From contig NZ_JANARS010000009.1 in assembly GCF_024199985.1 (NCBI RefSeq), forward strand, positions 62,001 through 126,000: a stretch of 64,000 nt of DNA. Direction: 5' to 3'. This stretch comes from Nocardioides pinisoli (GTDB lineage: Bacteria > Actinomycetota > Actinomycetes > Propionibacteriales > Nocardioidaceae). Both the position numbers and the translations under genes were made by a program. Position 1 is the first letter of the stretch, and each line of letters begins with the position of its first letter. Below are positions 27,383-36,934 of this stretch, piece by piece. Below the pieces are notes generated by a model, which saw nothing but the letters and a program-made list of their open reading frames with translations, made no database searches and was not told the DNA's origin.

Positions 27383-27466
27383 GCGCCGGCACGTCTCCCC
27401 GGCGGGCGAGGGGCCCGGGCGGCAGTCCCCGGGCGGGTGGGACCTTGGGCCCTCCCGTGCCGGCGC
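27383..27466. terminator. GC-rich inverted repeat after the cyclophilin gene
   Basis: CGCCGGCACG near 27387 and CGTGCCGGCG near 27456 are inverted repeats. Between them are further GC-rich self-complementary runs (CCCCGGCGGG, GGGCCCGGGC, CCCCGGGCGGG). This is likely terminator or attenuator structure. Confidence 0.35.
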
Positions 27467-27489
27467 GAGCCCGCGGGAGGGTCGGTGCC

Positions 27490-27939
27490 ATGGAGCACGA
27501 GATCACCGTGGTGGACCTGCCCGAGCAGCCGACAGCCGTCATCCGGGGCCGGGCGTCGCCGGACAGCATCTCCGACGTCCTCGGCCACACCTTCGAGGCC
27601 GTCGCCCGGGCGGCCGCCGGTCAGGGACGGCAGATCGCCGGACCCCCGTTCGCCCGCTACTGGACGATGGACGAATCGGGCTGGGACCTCGAGGCGGGCT
27701 TCCCAGTGGACGCCCCCGTCGTCCCGGACGGCGAGGTCGAGCCGTCCAGCCTGCCAGCGTGCCGGGCGGCGCGCCTCGTGCACACCGGGCCCTACGACAC
27801 GATCGGCGAGGCCCTGGGCGAGGCGTCGCACTGGCTGCAGGAGCACGGCTACGTCGCCACCGACGTGCATTGGGAGAGCTACCTCGACGGGCCGGAGGTG
27901 CAGCCTCCGTCCACGCTCGTCGTCGTGCCGTGCGCCTGA
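27490..27939 (+). CDS. GyrI-like small-molecule-binding domain protein
   Basis: A 149-residue stand-alone effector-binding domain of the GyrI/AraC-effector type. Family blocks are ITVVDLPEQPTAVIRGRAS, the central FARYWTMDE, GEVEPSSLPACRAARLVHTGPYDTIGEAL and the C-terminal HWESYLDGPEVQPPSTLVVVP. No DNA-binding domain is fused. ATG 27490 has GGGAGG upstream. Members bind or hydrolyse small cyclic compounds; the ligand here is unknown. Confidence 0.85.
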   Translation: MEHEITVVDLPEQPTAVIRGRASPDSISDVLGHTFEAVARAAAGQGRQIAGPPFARYWTMDESGWDLEAGFPVDAPVVPDGEVEPSSLPACRAARLVHTGPYDTIGEALGEASHWLQEHGYVATDVHWESYLDGPEVQPPSTLVVVPCA

Positions 27940-27948
27940 CGGCAGACC

Positions 27949-28395
27949 TCAGGACGGCGGTCCTGCGTCCGACACCGGCTCGTAGGTGACGGGCTCGCCG
28001 AGCTGCACGGTGCGCGAGACCGTGCACAGCCGATCGCGCGACATCTCGATGGCGGCCTGCACGCGGTCGCGGGCGGCCTCGCCCTCGGGGCCCTCGGGGA
28101 ACGCGACGTCGAACGACACCCGGATCCCGGTCAGGTGGTTGCCGTCGGCGTCACGGACCTTCTGGCCCTCCGCGTGCACGTCGAAGGTCGTGCTCGACAC
28201 GCGCTTGTGGGTGATGGCCTCGACGTCGAGCGCGCTACAGCCGGCGATGGCGGCGAGCAGCAGCTCGACCGGGGTGAAGTCCGGGTCCTCTCCCCCGGTC
28301 CCGAAGAAGGTCTCGCCGCCCCGGGCGTTGGTCGCCTTGAACCGCGCCCGCCCGATCCGGGTGAGCTCGACGCTGCGCAGCGTGTCGTCCGTCAT
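27949..28395 (-). CDS. OsmC-family peroxiredoxin-like protein
   Basis: A 148-residue OsmC/Ohr-like protein that reduces organic hydroperoxides or acts on related thiols. The first reactive Cys is in LLLAAIAGCSALDVEAI and the second in DRLCTVSRTV, with PDFTPVELL preceding. ATG 28395 follows CAGGGT by seven bases, so it is probably leaderless; the longer upstream frame is unlike the family. It is convergent with the GyrI-like gene. Confidence 0.9.
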   Translation of the reverse strand: MTDDTLRSVELTRIGRARFKATNARGGETFFGTGGEDPDFTPVELLLAAIAGCSALDVEAITHKRVSSTTFDVHAEGQKVRDADGNHLTGIRVSFDVAFPEGPEGEAARDRVQAAIEMSRDRLCTVSRTVQLGEPVTYEPVSDAGPPS

Positions 28396-28480
28396 GACGA
28401 ACACCCTGCCAGAGCGCAGGCTCCGACAGGGTGCTCGGTCCCCGACGGTGGGGTCGCCGCGAACGCCTGCTGAGGGGGTG

Positions 28481-28624
28481 TCAGCGGTTGGTACGACGCG
28501 CGGCGCGCCGGGCACGGCGCTCCTCACGGCGGGCGATCTCCACGTTGCGCAGGAGTGCGCGGTCCTCACCGGAGCGCGCTCGCGAGTCGACGAGGCTGAG
28601 AGCCAGGTGCAGCTGCGGGTTCAT
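28481..28624 (-). CDS. Small basic hypothetical protein (47 aa)
   Basis: A 47-residue protein, MNPQLHLALSLVDSRARS at its start and ending in an Arg/Ala/Glu-rich helix (REERRARRAARRTNR). AGGACAG lies about eight bases before the ATG. Its codon pattern matches the genome and no other frame is open here. It may bind nucleic acid or a membrane through its basic helix. Function unknown. Confidence 0.6.
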   Translation of the reverse strand: MNPQLHLALSLVDSRARSGEDRALLRNVEIARREERRARRAARRTNR

Positions 28625-28674
28625 GGAGGTCTGTCCTTCCGATGGCGTCCGGCCCTCACGTGATGAGCAAGCGG

Positions 28675-28708
28675 TGTAAGAAGTAGCCGCCCCATTGCGG
28701 CTCTTACA
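28675..28708. promoter_or_regulatory. Interrupted inverted repeat between divergent genes
   Basis: TGTAAG...CTTACA outer arms and AGCCGC (28685-28690)/GCGGCT (28697-28702) inner arms form a two-part stem around CCCATT. It sits upstream of the 47-aa gene and of fdhD, so it may be an operator or an mRNA hairpin. Confidence 0.4.
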
Positions 28709-28796
28709 TCCTAGGGACGGCTAGCACGCCGTCCGGCATCCTCGAAGGGGTGATCTCGGCCACCAGGCGGACCCCTCACCGGGCTAGTGTCGAGGG

Positions 28797-29621
28797 GTGA
28801 CGACCCAACGAGCGCGACGTCCCGGCCCGTCGGTCCGGACGCGCGTGGTGGAGCACACGGACGGCTCCGAGGTGCGGCGCGAGGACCGGCTCATCACCGA
28901 GGAGCCGCTCGAGATCCGGGTGCGCTCCGCGTCGGTCGAGCCGCGCCGGGCCTGGGTGACCATGCGCACCCCCGGCAACGACTTCGAGCTCGCCGCCGGC
29001 TGGCTGGTCGGCGAGGGGCTCGCCGTGCCCACGGGGATCGCCCAGGTCGCCTACTGCACCGACGCCGACCTGGCTCCCGAGCAGGAGTTCAACGTCGTCA
29101 CCGTGACCGTCGCCGGTCCGCTCGCGCTCCCCCACCGGCACGAGGCCTCGTCGGCGGGGACCTCGGCCTGCGGCGTCTGCGGCAAGGACAGCGTGGTCGA
29201 GGCGCTCGCCACCCGGACGGCGCGTCCGTGGTCGGGTCCGCGCCCCGACGCGTCCGTCGTACGACGCCTGCCGGAGGCGCTGCGGGAGCGCCAGACGCTC
29301 TTCGCCCGCACCGGCGGCGTGCACGCGGCCGGGCTGGCCGACGCCGACGGCGCGGTGTCGATCGTGCGCGAGGACGTCGGTCGGCACAACGCCGTCGACA
29401 AGGTCGTCGGGGCCAGGGTGCTCGCCGGCGAGCCGGTCGCCTCCGCGTGCCTGGTGCTCAGCGGGCGCGTCGGCTTCGAGCTGGTGCAGAAGGCCGCCGC
29501 GGCCGGGATCGGGGCGATCGTCGCCGTCGGCGCGCCGACCAGCCTGGCCGCCCGGCTCGCCGCCGAGGCGTCCATCGACCTGTGGGGCTTCACCTCCGCG
29601 GGCCGCACCGTGCGCTACTGA
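28797..29621 (+). CDS. fdhD: Formate dehydrogenase accessory sulfurtransferase
   Basis: A 274-residue FdhD, which passes sulfur from IscS to the molybdenum cofactor of formate dehydrogenase. The reactive CGVC pair is in GTSACGVCGKDSVVE. Other FdhD blocks are RTPGNDFELAAGWLVGEG, ARTGGVHAAGLAD and VREDVGRHNAVDKVVG. GTG 28797 follows TAGTGT (28785-28790) by six bases (leaderless). No formate dehydrogenase gene is in the window, so its client must be elsewhere. Confidence 0.95.
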   Translation: MTTQRARRPGPSVRTRVVEHTDGSEVRREDRLITEEPLEIRVRSASVEPRRAWVTMRTPGNDFELAAGWLVGEGLAVPTGIAQVAYCTDADLAPEQEFNVVTVTVAGPLALPHRHEASSAGTSACGVCGKDSVVEALATRTARPWSGPRPDASVVRRLPEALRERQTLFARTGGVHAAGLADADGAVSIVREDVGRHNAVDKVVGARVLAGEPVASACLVLSGRVGFELVQKAAAAGIGAIVAVGAPTSLAARLAAEASIDLWGFTSAGRTVRY

Positions 29622-29680
29622 CCCGTCCCGGGCGGCGTGGTGGACCCGTCGGTGTCGGTGCGGCGATCTAACGTCGTCCC

Positions 29681-30865
29681 GTGCGCATCCTCCACACCTC
29701 CGACTGGCACCTGGGGAGGTCCTTCCACCGCGAGGACCTGCTCGGCCACCAGGGTGCGTTCGTCGACCACCTGCTGGAGGTGGTCGAGGAGGAGCAGGTC
29801 GACGTGGTCGTCGTCTCGGGTGACGTCTACGACCGCGCCCTCCCCCACGTCGACGCGGTCGCGCTGGCCGACGACGCCTTCGCCCGCCTCGCCGCCTCCC
29901 GCGCGCGGGTCGTGGTCAGCAGCGGCAACCACGACAGTGCCCGGCGCCTCGGCTTCGGCTCGCGCCTGATGGACGCGGCGGGCGTCTTCGTCCGCACCGA
30001 CGCGTCCTCGGTCGGCGTCCCCGTCCTGATCCCCGACCGCCACGGCGACGTCGCGATCCATGCCATCCCCTATCTCGACCCGTCGGCGCTGCTCGAGCCC
30101 TGGAGCCTGCCCCGACGCAGCCACGAGGCGGCGCTGTCCGTGGCCATGGCGCGGGTCCGCGCCGACCTCGCCACCCGTCCGGCGACCACCCGCAGCGTGG
30201 TGCTCGCCCACGCCTTCGTGGCGGGTGCGACACCGTCGGAGTCCGAGCGCGACATCAGCGTCGGCGGCGTCTCCCGCGTCGCGACCAGCCTGTTCGACGG
30301 CGTCGACTACACCGCTCTCGGCCACCTCCACGGCCCCCACGTCCTCGACGACCGGCTGCGCTACTCCGGGTCGCCGCTGGCCTACTCGTTCTCCGAGGCC
30401 GACCAGGTCAAGGGGTCGTGGCTCGTCGACCTCGACGCCACCGGCTTCGCGTCGGCGACCTGGGTCGACGCCCCGGTGCCGCGCCGCCTGGCCCGCCTCT
30501 CCGGCACGCTGGAGCAGCTGCTGGGCGACCACGCGCTGGCCGCTCACGAGCGCGACTGGCTGCAGGTGACCCTCACCGACGAGCGACGTCCGGTCCGCGC
30601 GATGGAGCTGCTGCGACGGCGCTTCCCCCACACGCTCGTGCTGCAGTTCCCGTCGCCCGCCCTCGACGCCCGCACGCCGCCGCGGCCCGCCGCCGGCACG
30701 AGTGACCACGCGATCGCGCTCGACTTCGTGCGGCACGTGCGCGGGTCGCGGGCCACGCCGCAGGAGTCCGCCCTGCTGCGTGAGGCGATCGACGCCTGCT
30801 GCCACGACCCCGACCAGGACGTGCTCGTCGGTGCCGCGCCCGACACCCCGGGCGGTGTCACGTGA
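29681..30865 (+). CDS. sbcD: Exonuclease SbcCD subunit D
   Basis: A 394-residue Mre11-like nuclease that works with SbcC to cut hairpins and protein-blocked DNA ends. Metal-binding motifs are HTSDWHLGR, VVVSGDVYDR, SSGNHDS, and GHLHGP. GTG 29681 follows TAACGT (29669-29674) by six bases. It overlaps sbcC by 4 bp. Confidence 0.96.
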   Translation: MRILHTSDWHLGRSFHREDLLGHQGAFVDHLLEVVEEEQVDVVVVSGDVYDRALPHVDAVALADDAFARLAASRARVVVSSGNHDSARRLGFGSRLMDAAGVFVRTDASSVGVPVLIPDRHGDVAIHAIPYLDPSALLEPWSLPRRSHEAALSVAMARVRADLATRPATTRSVVLAHAFVAGATPSESERDISVGGVSRVATSLFDGVDYTALGHLHGPHVLDDRLRYSGSPLAYSFSEADQVKGSWLVDLDATGFASATWVDAPVPRRLARLSGTLEQLLGDHALAAHERDWLQVTLTDERRPVRAMELLRRRFPHTLVLQFPSPALDARTPPRPAAGTSDHAIALDFVRHVRGSRATPQESALLREAIDACCHDPDQDVLVGAAPDTPGGVT

Positions 30866-33846
30866 GGCTGCACCACCTCCGCGTCGTCGGCTTCGGGCCG
30901 TTCGCCGACCCGGTCTCGATCGACTTCGACGCGCTGTCCGACGCCGGGCTCTTCCTGCTCAGCGGACCCACGGGGGCAGGCAAGTCGAGCGTCCTCGACG
31001 CCGTCTGCTTCGCGCTCTACGGCGACGTCCCGGGCGACCGCGCGGCAGCCAAGCGACTGCGCTCCGACCACGCCGCCGACGACGTCGCGCCCCGGGTCGT
31101 GCTCGAGGCGACGCTGTCCGGGCGTCGGTTCCGCATCGACCGTTCGCCTGCATGGACCCGGCCCAAGAAGCGCGGCACCGGCACCACCACCGAGCAGGCC
31201 CGCGTCGTCATCTCCGAGCGCCGCCCCGCCGACGACGGCCAGCACCTCTGGCACCCCCTCAGCACCCGCCTCGACGAGACCGGCCACCTCGTCACCCGCC
31301 TGGTCGGCATGACGCTCCCGCAGTTCTGCCAGGTCGCGATGCTGCCGCAGGGCCGGTTCCAGGCGTTCCTGCGCGCTCGTTCCGAGGAGCGCCACGCCCT
31401 CCTCCAGCAGGTCTTCCAGACGGGCCGCTTCGACCGCACCGAGCGCTGGCTGCGCGACCGCCGGGTGGCACTGCGGCGTGAGTCGGAAGTCCACCGCACT
31501 GCGGTCGCCGACCTGGTCAGCCGGGTCAGCGAGGTCGGCGACGACCGGGCGCCCGACGACTGGCCCACCGACCCCGACGTGCTCGGCGACTGGGTCGTCG
31601 GGCTGGGTGACGCGGCGGAGGCGACGTCGCGCGAGCAGGCGGTGCTGACGGAGGCCGCGGCCGCAGCCGAGAAGGATGCCGCCGCCGGGAGCGCCGCCGG
31701 CGGGCGGCTCGCCGAGCTGCAGGCCACCCACGCCGCCGCACGACGCGACCGCGACGCGCTGGAGGCCGCCGCCACCGAGCACGCCGACCGCGTCCGGCGC
31801 GCCGACCGCGCGCAGCGCGCCGCCGCTGCCATGTCCCTCCACGACCTCGCATCCGCCTCGCGCGCCGAGGTCGCCGACCTCGACCAGCGACTCCTCGCGG
31901 CCGTCACCTCGCTCGGCGAGCTCGCCGGAGCGCCGGCGGCCGACCACGCAGCGGTCGCCGAGCACCACCGCGCGGCCACGCGTGCGCTCGACGACCTCGC
32001 CCGGGTGCGCCCGCTCCGACGCCAGGCCGCCGAGCTGCAGTCACAGCTCGACCTGACGACCGCCGACCGTGAGGACGCCGCCGCCCAGCTCGCCCGCCTG
32101 GCGGTCCGGGAGGAGCAGGTGCCGCTGTCCCTCGCCGAGCTCGCTCCGCGGCTCGTGGCCGCCCGAGACGCGGCCGCGGAGGTGCCGACGCTCGACCGCG
32201 AGCTCGAGGTCCTCCGGACGCGGGTGGGCGCCGCCCGCACCGCGGAGCAGCTGGCGACCGAGCTGTCGACGGCACGGCTCGACCTCGCCGCCGCCACCCA
32301 GACGCGGCTGCTCGCCCGCGAGGCGCTCGTGGAGATCCGCGAGCAGCGGCTCGACGGCATGGCTGCGGAGATCGCGCGCAAGCTCGCCGTCGGCGCCTGC
32401 TGCCCCGTCTGCGGCTCGGCCGAGCACCCCTCCCCCGCCTCCCCCGCGTCGGGCGCCCCCGACGAGGCGGCCGAGCGCGAGGCGCGTCGCGAGGTGGACG
32501 ACCTCGAGGTCGTCGTGGAGGCCCACGCCCAGCAGGTGCGTGGGCTCGAGACCAGGCTCGCCACCGCCCTCGCCGAGGCCGGTGACACGACCGACCGCCT
32601 GCTCGCCGCAGAGGCCGACCTGCGGGCCCGCGTCCAGGACGCCCGTGCCGCAACGGCCTCCGTCGAGTCCCTCACCACCCGGCACGACGCCCTGCTCGCC
32701 GAGCGCGACGACCTCGCGCGTCAGCGCGAGGCGCTCGCCTCGTCCGCGTCCCGGCTCGGCACCGAGGCAGCAGTGCTCGACGCCCGCCTCCACGCGCTGC
32801 GCGAGCAGGTCCGCGCGGTCGTGCCCGACGGGGCCGACCTCGACGCGCTGACCGCGCACCACCGGCAGGTCGAGGCCCTCGCCCGGCGCTGCACCGACAT
32901 CGCCGCAGACCTCGAGCGCGCCCGAGCCACGGCCCACAGCACCCAGCAGGCCGCCGACCGGGCGGCGGGTGACGCCGGCTTCGCCTCGTCCGCCGAGGCA
33001 GCCGCCGCCTGGCTCTCGGAGGCCGACCTCGCCGCGCTGGTCGCGACGATCGAGCAGCACGAGCGCGAGCTCGCCCGCACCGGCGCGCTGCTGGCCGACG
33101 ACGACCTGGTCCGGGCGGCCGCAGCCGAGGCGCCCGACCTCGACCGGCTCGCCGAGGCGCACCGCCGCGCGAGGGAGGCGGCCGCGGCGGCGCGCCACCG
33201 CGACCTCGTCCTCCGCGAGCGCACCCGCCGCCTGCGCGACCTCGCCGGCGAGATCCGCACCGCCCTCGCCGCGTGGGCGCCGGTCCGTTCCGACCTCGAC
33301 CTGGTCGCCGACCTCGCGGCCCTCGTCGAGGGCAAGCACCCCGACAACCGCCACCAGATGCGCCTGTCGGCCTACGTGCTGGCCCACCGACTCGGCCAGG
33401 TCGTCGACGCCGCCAACCTGCGCCTGTCCACGATGAGCGACAGCCGCTACTCCCTCGTCCACACCGGCCGACGCGGCGCCGGGGAGACGCGCGGCGGACT
33501 CAGCCTGCTGGTGCGCGACGACTGGACCGGTGAGAGCCGCGACCCGGCGACCCTGTCGGGCGGCGAGACCTTCGTCGTCTCGCTGGCGCTCGCTCTCGGG
33601 CTCGCCGACGTGATCACCCAGGAGGCGTGCGGCGCCGACCTCGACACCCTCTTCGTCGACGAGGGGTTCGGCTCGCTCGATGCCGAGACCCTCGAGGACG
33701 TCATGGACACCCTCGACACCCTGCGCGACGGCGGGCGGGTGGTGGGCGTGGTGAGCCACGTGCCCGAGCTGCAGACGCGCATCCCCACCCAGCTGCGTGT
33801 CCACCGCGGGCGCACCGGCAGCCGCACCTCGCTCTCCCTCGCCTAG
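30862..33846 (+). CDS. sbcC: Exonuclease SbcCD subunit C
   Basis: A 994-residue Rad50-like ATPase partner of SbcD. Walker A is SGPTGAGKSS near residues 34-43. Two long Ala/Glu/Arg-rich coiled coils flank a zinc hook CCPVCGS near residue 513. The C-terminus has the signature LSGGETFVVSLALALGLAD and Walker B DLDTLFVDEGFGSLD. Start overlaps sbcD. Confidence 0.96.
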   Translation: MRLHHLRVVGFGPFADPVSIDFDALSDAGLFLLSGPTGAGKSSVLDAVCFALYGDVPGDRAAAKRLRSDHAADDVAPRVVLEATLSGRRFRIDRSPAWTRPKKRGTGTTTEQARVVISERRPADDGQHLWHPLSTRLDETGHLVTRLVGMTLPQFCQVAMLPQGRFQAFLRARSEERHALLQQVFQTGRFDRTERWLRDRRVALRRESEVHRTAVADLVSRVSEVGDDRAPDDWPTDPDVLGDWVVGLGDAAEATSREQAVLTEAAAAAEKDAAAGSAAGGRLAELQATHAAARRDRDALEAAATEHADRVRRADRAQRAAAAMSLHDLASASRAEVADLDQRLLAAVTSLGELAGAPAADHAAVAEHHRAATRALDDLARVRPLRRQAAELQSQLDLTTADREDAAAQLARLAVREEQVPLSLAELAPRLVAARDAAAEVPTLDRELEVLRTRVGAARTAEQLATELSTARLDLAAATQTRLLAREALVEIREQRLDGMAAEIARKLAVGACCPVCGSAEHPSPASPASGAPDEAAEREARREVDDLEVVVEAHAQQVRGLETRLATALAEAGDTTDRLLAAEADLRARVQDARAATASVESLTTRHDALLAERDDLARQREALASSASRLGTEAAVLDARLHALREQVRAVVPDGADLDALTAHHRQVEALARRCTDIAADLERARATAHSTQQAADRAAGDAGFASSAEAAAAWLSEADLAALVATIEQHERELARTGALLADDDLVRAAAAEAPDLDRLAEAHRRAREAAAAARHRDLVLRERTRRLRDLAGEIRTALAAWAPVRSDLDLVADLAALVEGKHPDNRHQMRLSAYVLAHRLGQVVDAANLRLSTMSDSRYSLVHTGRRGAGETRGGLSLLVRDDWTGESRDPATLSGGETFVVSLALALGLADVITQEACGADLDTLFVDEGFGSLDAETLEDVMDTLDTLRDGGRVVGVVSHVPELQTRIPTQLRVHRGRTGSRTSLSLA

Positions 33847-34008
33847 GCAGCCGTCCCCACCCGCCGCCGGCGGCAGACCGCCGCGCCGGTCGCGTCAACG
33901 GCGTACGTCATGGCCACCGGCAGCCCCACGACCACCACCCCTGACGTCGACGCCGTACGTCGGTGAGCCGGGCGTGACCCGCCTGCGGCCTCGGCTAGGT
34001 TCGTCCCC

Positions 34009-35529
34009 ATGAGTGCGCCCGGGCTCGACCCGACCTTCAACGACCTGCCGCACCGCCGGCTCGGCGAGGTGGCCCTCGCGCGGGCCCAGGAGCTCGGTGC
34101 CAGCCATGCCGACTTCCGCCTCGAGCGCAACCGCTACCAGTACCTCGGTGCCCGCGACGGCGTCCTCCAGACCGCCAGCGACGCCGAGGACCTGGGGTTC
34201 GCCGTCCGCGTCGTCCACCAGGGCGCCTGGGGCTTCGCCTCCGGGGTCGTCCTGACCGACGACGAGGCGCGCCGGGTCGCCGAGACGGCCGTCGCCGTCG
34301 CCAAGGTGGCCGCAGCGATGACCACGACCCCGGTCGAGCTCGCCCCGGAGCCGGTGCACGACGACGTCACCTGGGTCTCGGGCTACGACGTCAACCCCCT
34401 CGACGTACCGACGCCGGAGAAGGCAGCCCTGCTCGTCGACTGGACCGACCGGCTGCGCACGGGCGCCGCCGTCGCCCACGCCACCGCCTTCCTGCAGCAG
34501 GTGCAGGAGAACAAGTACTACGCCGACCTGTCCGGCACCCGCACCACCCAGCAGCGCGTACGCCTCCAGCCGGGGTTCGAGGCCACCGGCGAGGACGAGC
34601 AGTCCGGCATCTTCGACTCGATGGCGTCCATCGCGCCGCCCGTGGGACGCGGCTGGGAGTACCTCACCGGTTCCCACTGGGACTGGGACGCCGAGCTGGC
34701 CGAGGTCCCCGAGCTCCTCGCCGAGAAGCTCAAGGCCCCCAGCGTCGAGGCCGGCACCTACGACCTCGTCGTCGACCCCTCCAACCTGTGGCTCACCATC
34801 CACGAGTCGATCGGCCACGCGACCGAGCTGGACCGGGCCCTGGGCTACGAGGCCAACTACGCCGGCACGTCGTTCGCCACCTACGACAAGCTCGGCACCC
34901 TGCGCTACGGCTCCCCCGTGATGAACGTGCAGGGCGACCGCACGCAGGAGCACGGCCTCGCGACCGTCGGCTACGACGACGAGGGGGTCCAGACCCAGAG
35001 CTGGGACATCGTCCGCGACGGCGTGCTCGTGGGCTACCAGCTCGACCGCTCGATGGGGCACCTCAAGCCCGAGCTCAACGGGGGCCGGTCCAACGGCTGC
35101 GCCTACGCCGACTCACCCGGTCACATCCCGATCCAGCGCATGGCCAATGTCTCGCTGATGCCCGGCACCGACGACCTCGGCACCGACGACCTCATCGGTC
35201 GGGTGGAGCGCGGGATCTACGTCGTGGGCGACAAGTCGTGGTCCATCGACATGCAGCGCTTCAACTTCCAGTTCACCGGTCAGCGGTTCTACAAGATCAC
35301 CGACGGCAAGCTGGACGGCATGCTCCGCGACGTGGCATACCAGGCCACCACGACCGACTTCTGGGGCTCCATGGAGGCGGTCGGCGGCCCGGACACCTGG
35401 GTCCTCGGCGGTGCGTTCAATTGCGGCAAGGCCCAGCCCGGGCAGGTCGCCGCGGTGAGCCACGGCTGTCCCACCGCGCTCTTCCGCGGGGTCAACATCC
35501 TCAACACCATCGACGAGGCAGGCCACTGA
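34009..35529 (+). CDS. tldD: TldD-type metalloprotease
   Basis: A 506-residue TldD, which acts as a TldD/TldE heterodimer to cleave peptides, including modified-peptide leaders and antitoxin CcdA in E. coli. The zinc site HESIGH is at residues 265-270 (HESIGHATELDRALGYEANYAG). The conserved end region SWSIDMQRFNFQFTGQ is present. ATG 34009 follows TAGGTT (33996-34001) by seven bases (leaderless). Confidence 0.94.
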   Translation: MSAPGLDPTFNDLPHRRLGEVALARAQELGASHADFRLERNRYQYLGARDGVLQTASDAEDLGFAVRVVHQGAWGFASGVVLTDDEARRVAETAVAVAKVAAAMTTTPVELAPEPVHDDVTWVSGYDVNPLDVPTPEKAALLVDWTDRLRTGAAVAHATAFLQQVQENKYYADLSGTRTTQQRVRLQPGFEATGEDEQSGIFDSMASIAPPVGRGWEYLTGSHWDWDAELAEVPELLAEKLKAPSVEAGTYDLVVDPSNLWLTIHESIGHATELDRALGYEANYAGTSFATYDKLGTLRYGSPVMNVQGDRTQEHGLATVGYDDEGVQTQSWDIVRDGVLVGYQLDRSMGHLKPELNGGRSNGCAYADSPGHIPIQRMANVSLMPGTDDLGTDDLIGRVERGIYVVGDKSWSIDMQRFNFQFTGQRFYKITDGKLDGMLRDVAYQATTTDFWGSMEAVGGPDTWVLGGAFNCGKAQPGQVAAVSHGCPTALFRGVNILNTIDEAGH

Positions 35530-36917
35530 TGACCTCCACTCCCCAGCAGCTGGTCGAGCACGCACTCGCGACCTCGACCGCCGACGACTGCATCGCGATC
35601 GTCCGCGACGTCACCAGCGCCAACCTGCGCTGGGCCAACAACACGCTGACCACCAACGGCGTGATGACCGAGGTGTCGGTCACCGTGGTCAGCTTCGCCG
35701 GCGTCCCGGGCGGCACCGCGACGGGCTCGGTCTCCGGCAGCGCCGCGACGCCCGAGCAGGTCACCGCGATCGTGCAGGCCGCCGACGCCGCCGCGCGCGC
35801 CGGCTCCCCCGCCGAGGACGCCGCCGACCTCGTCGCCGACGCGACCTCGCCCGACTGGGACACCGAGGCCGAGACCACCGACATCGGGGTGTACGACGCC
35901 TTCGCACCCGCCCTCGGCGAGGCGTTCGCCCAGGCCACCGCCGAGGACCGGCTGCTCTACGGCTTCGTCAACCACGACGTCGCCACCACCTACCTCGGGT
36001 CGAGCCGCGGCCTGCGGCTGCGGCACGTGCAGCCGACCGGTCACTACGCGTGCACCGGCAAGGACACCTCCCTGACCCGCAGCGCCTGGACCGGCGGGGC
36101 CACCCGCGACTTCCGCGACGTCGACGCCGCGGCGATGGCCGCCACGGTGGCGCAGCGCCTCGCGTGGGCCGAGCGCCGCATCGACCTGCCCGCCGGGCGC
36201 TACGACACGATCCTGCCGCCCTCGTCGGTCGCCGACCTGATGATCGACGCCTACTGGGGCGCCGGCGCCCGCGTGGCCCACGAGGGCGAGTCGGTCTACA
36301 GCCGTCGCGGCGGGGGCACCCGCATCGGCGACAAGGTGGCGGCCCCCGGCGTCAGCCTCTTCTCCGACCCGGCCCACCCCGGCCTGGAGTGCGCTCCGTT
36401 CGTCATCGCCGGCGCGTCCGACAACACCGACTCGGTCTTCGACAACGGACTGGCGCTCGAGCGCACCGACTGGATCCGCGACGGCCTCCTGACCGGCCTG
36501 CTCCAGACCCGCCACTCCGCCGGCATGACCGGTCAGCCGGTGACCCCGATGATCGACAACCTCGTCCTCGAGGTGGGCGACGGCGCCGGCTCGGTGGAGG
36601 AGATGGTCGCCGGCACCCAGCGCGGGCTGCTGCTCACCTGCCTGTGGTACATCCGCGAGGTCGACCCGCAGACGATGCTCCTCACCGGCCTCACGCGCGA
36701 CGGCGTCTACGTCGTCGAGGACGGCGAGATCGTCGGTGCGGCCAACAACTTCCGCTGGAACGAGAGCCCCATCGACCTGCTCAACCGCTTCAGCGGCGCG
36801 ACCGAGACGGTGCCGAGCTTCAGCCGCGAGTGGGGCGACGACTACTTCTCCCGCACCGCGACCCCCGCCCTGCGCATCCCCGACTTCAACATGTCGAGCG
36901 TGTCGCAGGGCGTCTGA
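35529..36917 (+). CDS. tldE: TldE/PmbA-type partner of TldD
   Basis: A 462-residue TldE/PmbA homologue. It lacks the HExxxH zinc site and is expected to be the non-catalytic half of the TldD/TldE protease. Family blocks: [29 protein letters not shown], and [16 protein letters not shown] near the C-terminus. Its ATG overlaps the tldD stop (TGATG), so it is translationally coupled. Confidence 0.93.
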   Translation: MTSTPQQLVEHALATSTADDCIAIVRDVTSANLRWANNTLTTNGVMTEVSVTVVSFAGVPGGTATGSVSGSAATPEQVTAIVQAADAAARAGSPAEDAADLVADATSPDWDTEAETTDIGVYDAFAPALGEAFAQATAEDRLLYGFVNHDVATTYLGSSRGLRLRHVQPTGHYACTGKDTSLTRSAWTGGATRDFRDVDAAAMAATVAQRLAWAERRIDLPAGRYDTILPPSSVADLMIDAYWGAGARVAHEGESVYSRRGGGTRIGDKVAAPGVSLFSDPAHPGLECAPFVIAGASDNTDSVFDNGLALERTDWIRDGLLTGLLQTRHSAGMTGQPVTPMIDNLVLEVGDGAGSVEEMVAGTQRGLLLTCLWYIREVDPQTMLLTGLTRDGVYVVEDGEIVGAANNFRWNESPIDLLNRFSGATETVPSFSREWGDDYFSRTATPALRIPDFNMSSVSQGV

Positions 36918-36934
36918 GCAGGGCGCCCGCTCAG
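36914..36934. terminator. Convergent terminator including both stop codons
   Basis: CTGAGC-A-GGGC/GCCC-GCTCAG forms a near-continuous stem that includes the stop codons of tldE (36915-36917) and of the minus-strand serine hydrolase (36931-36933). Confidence 0.5.
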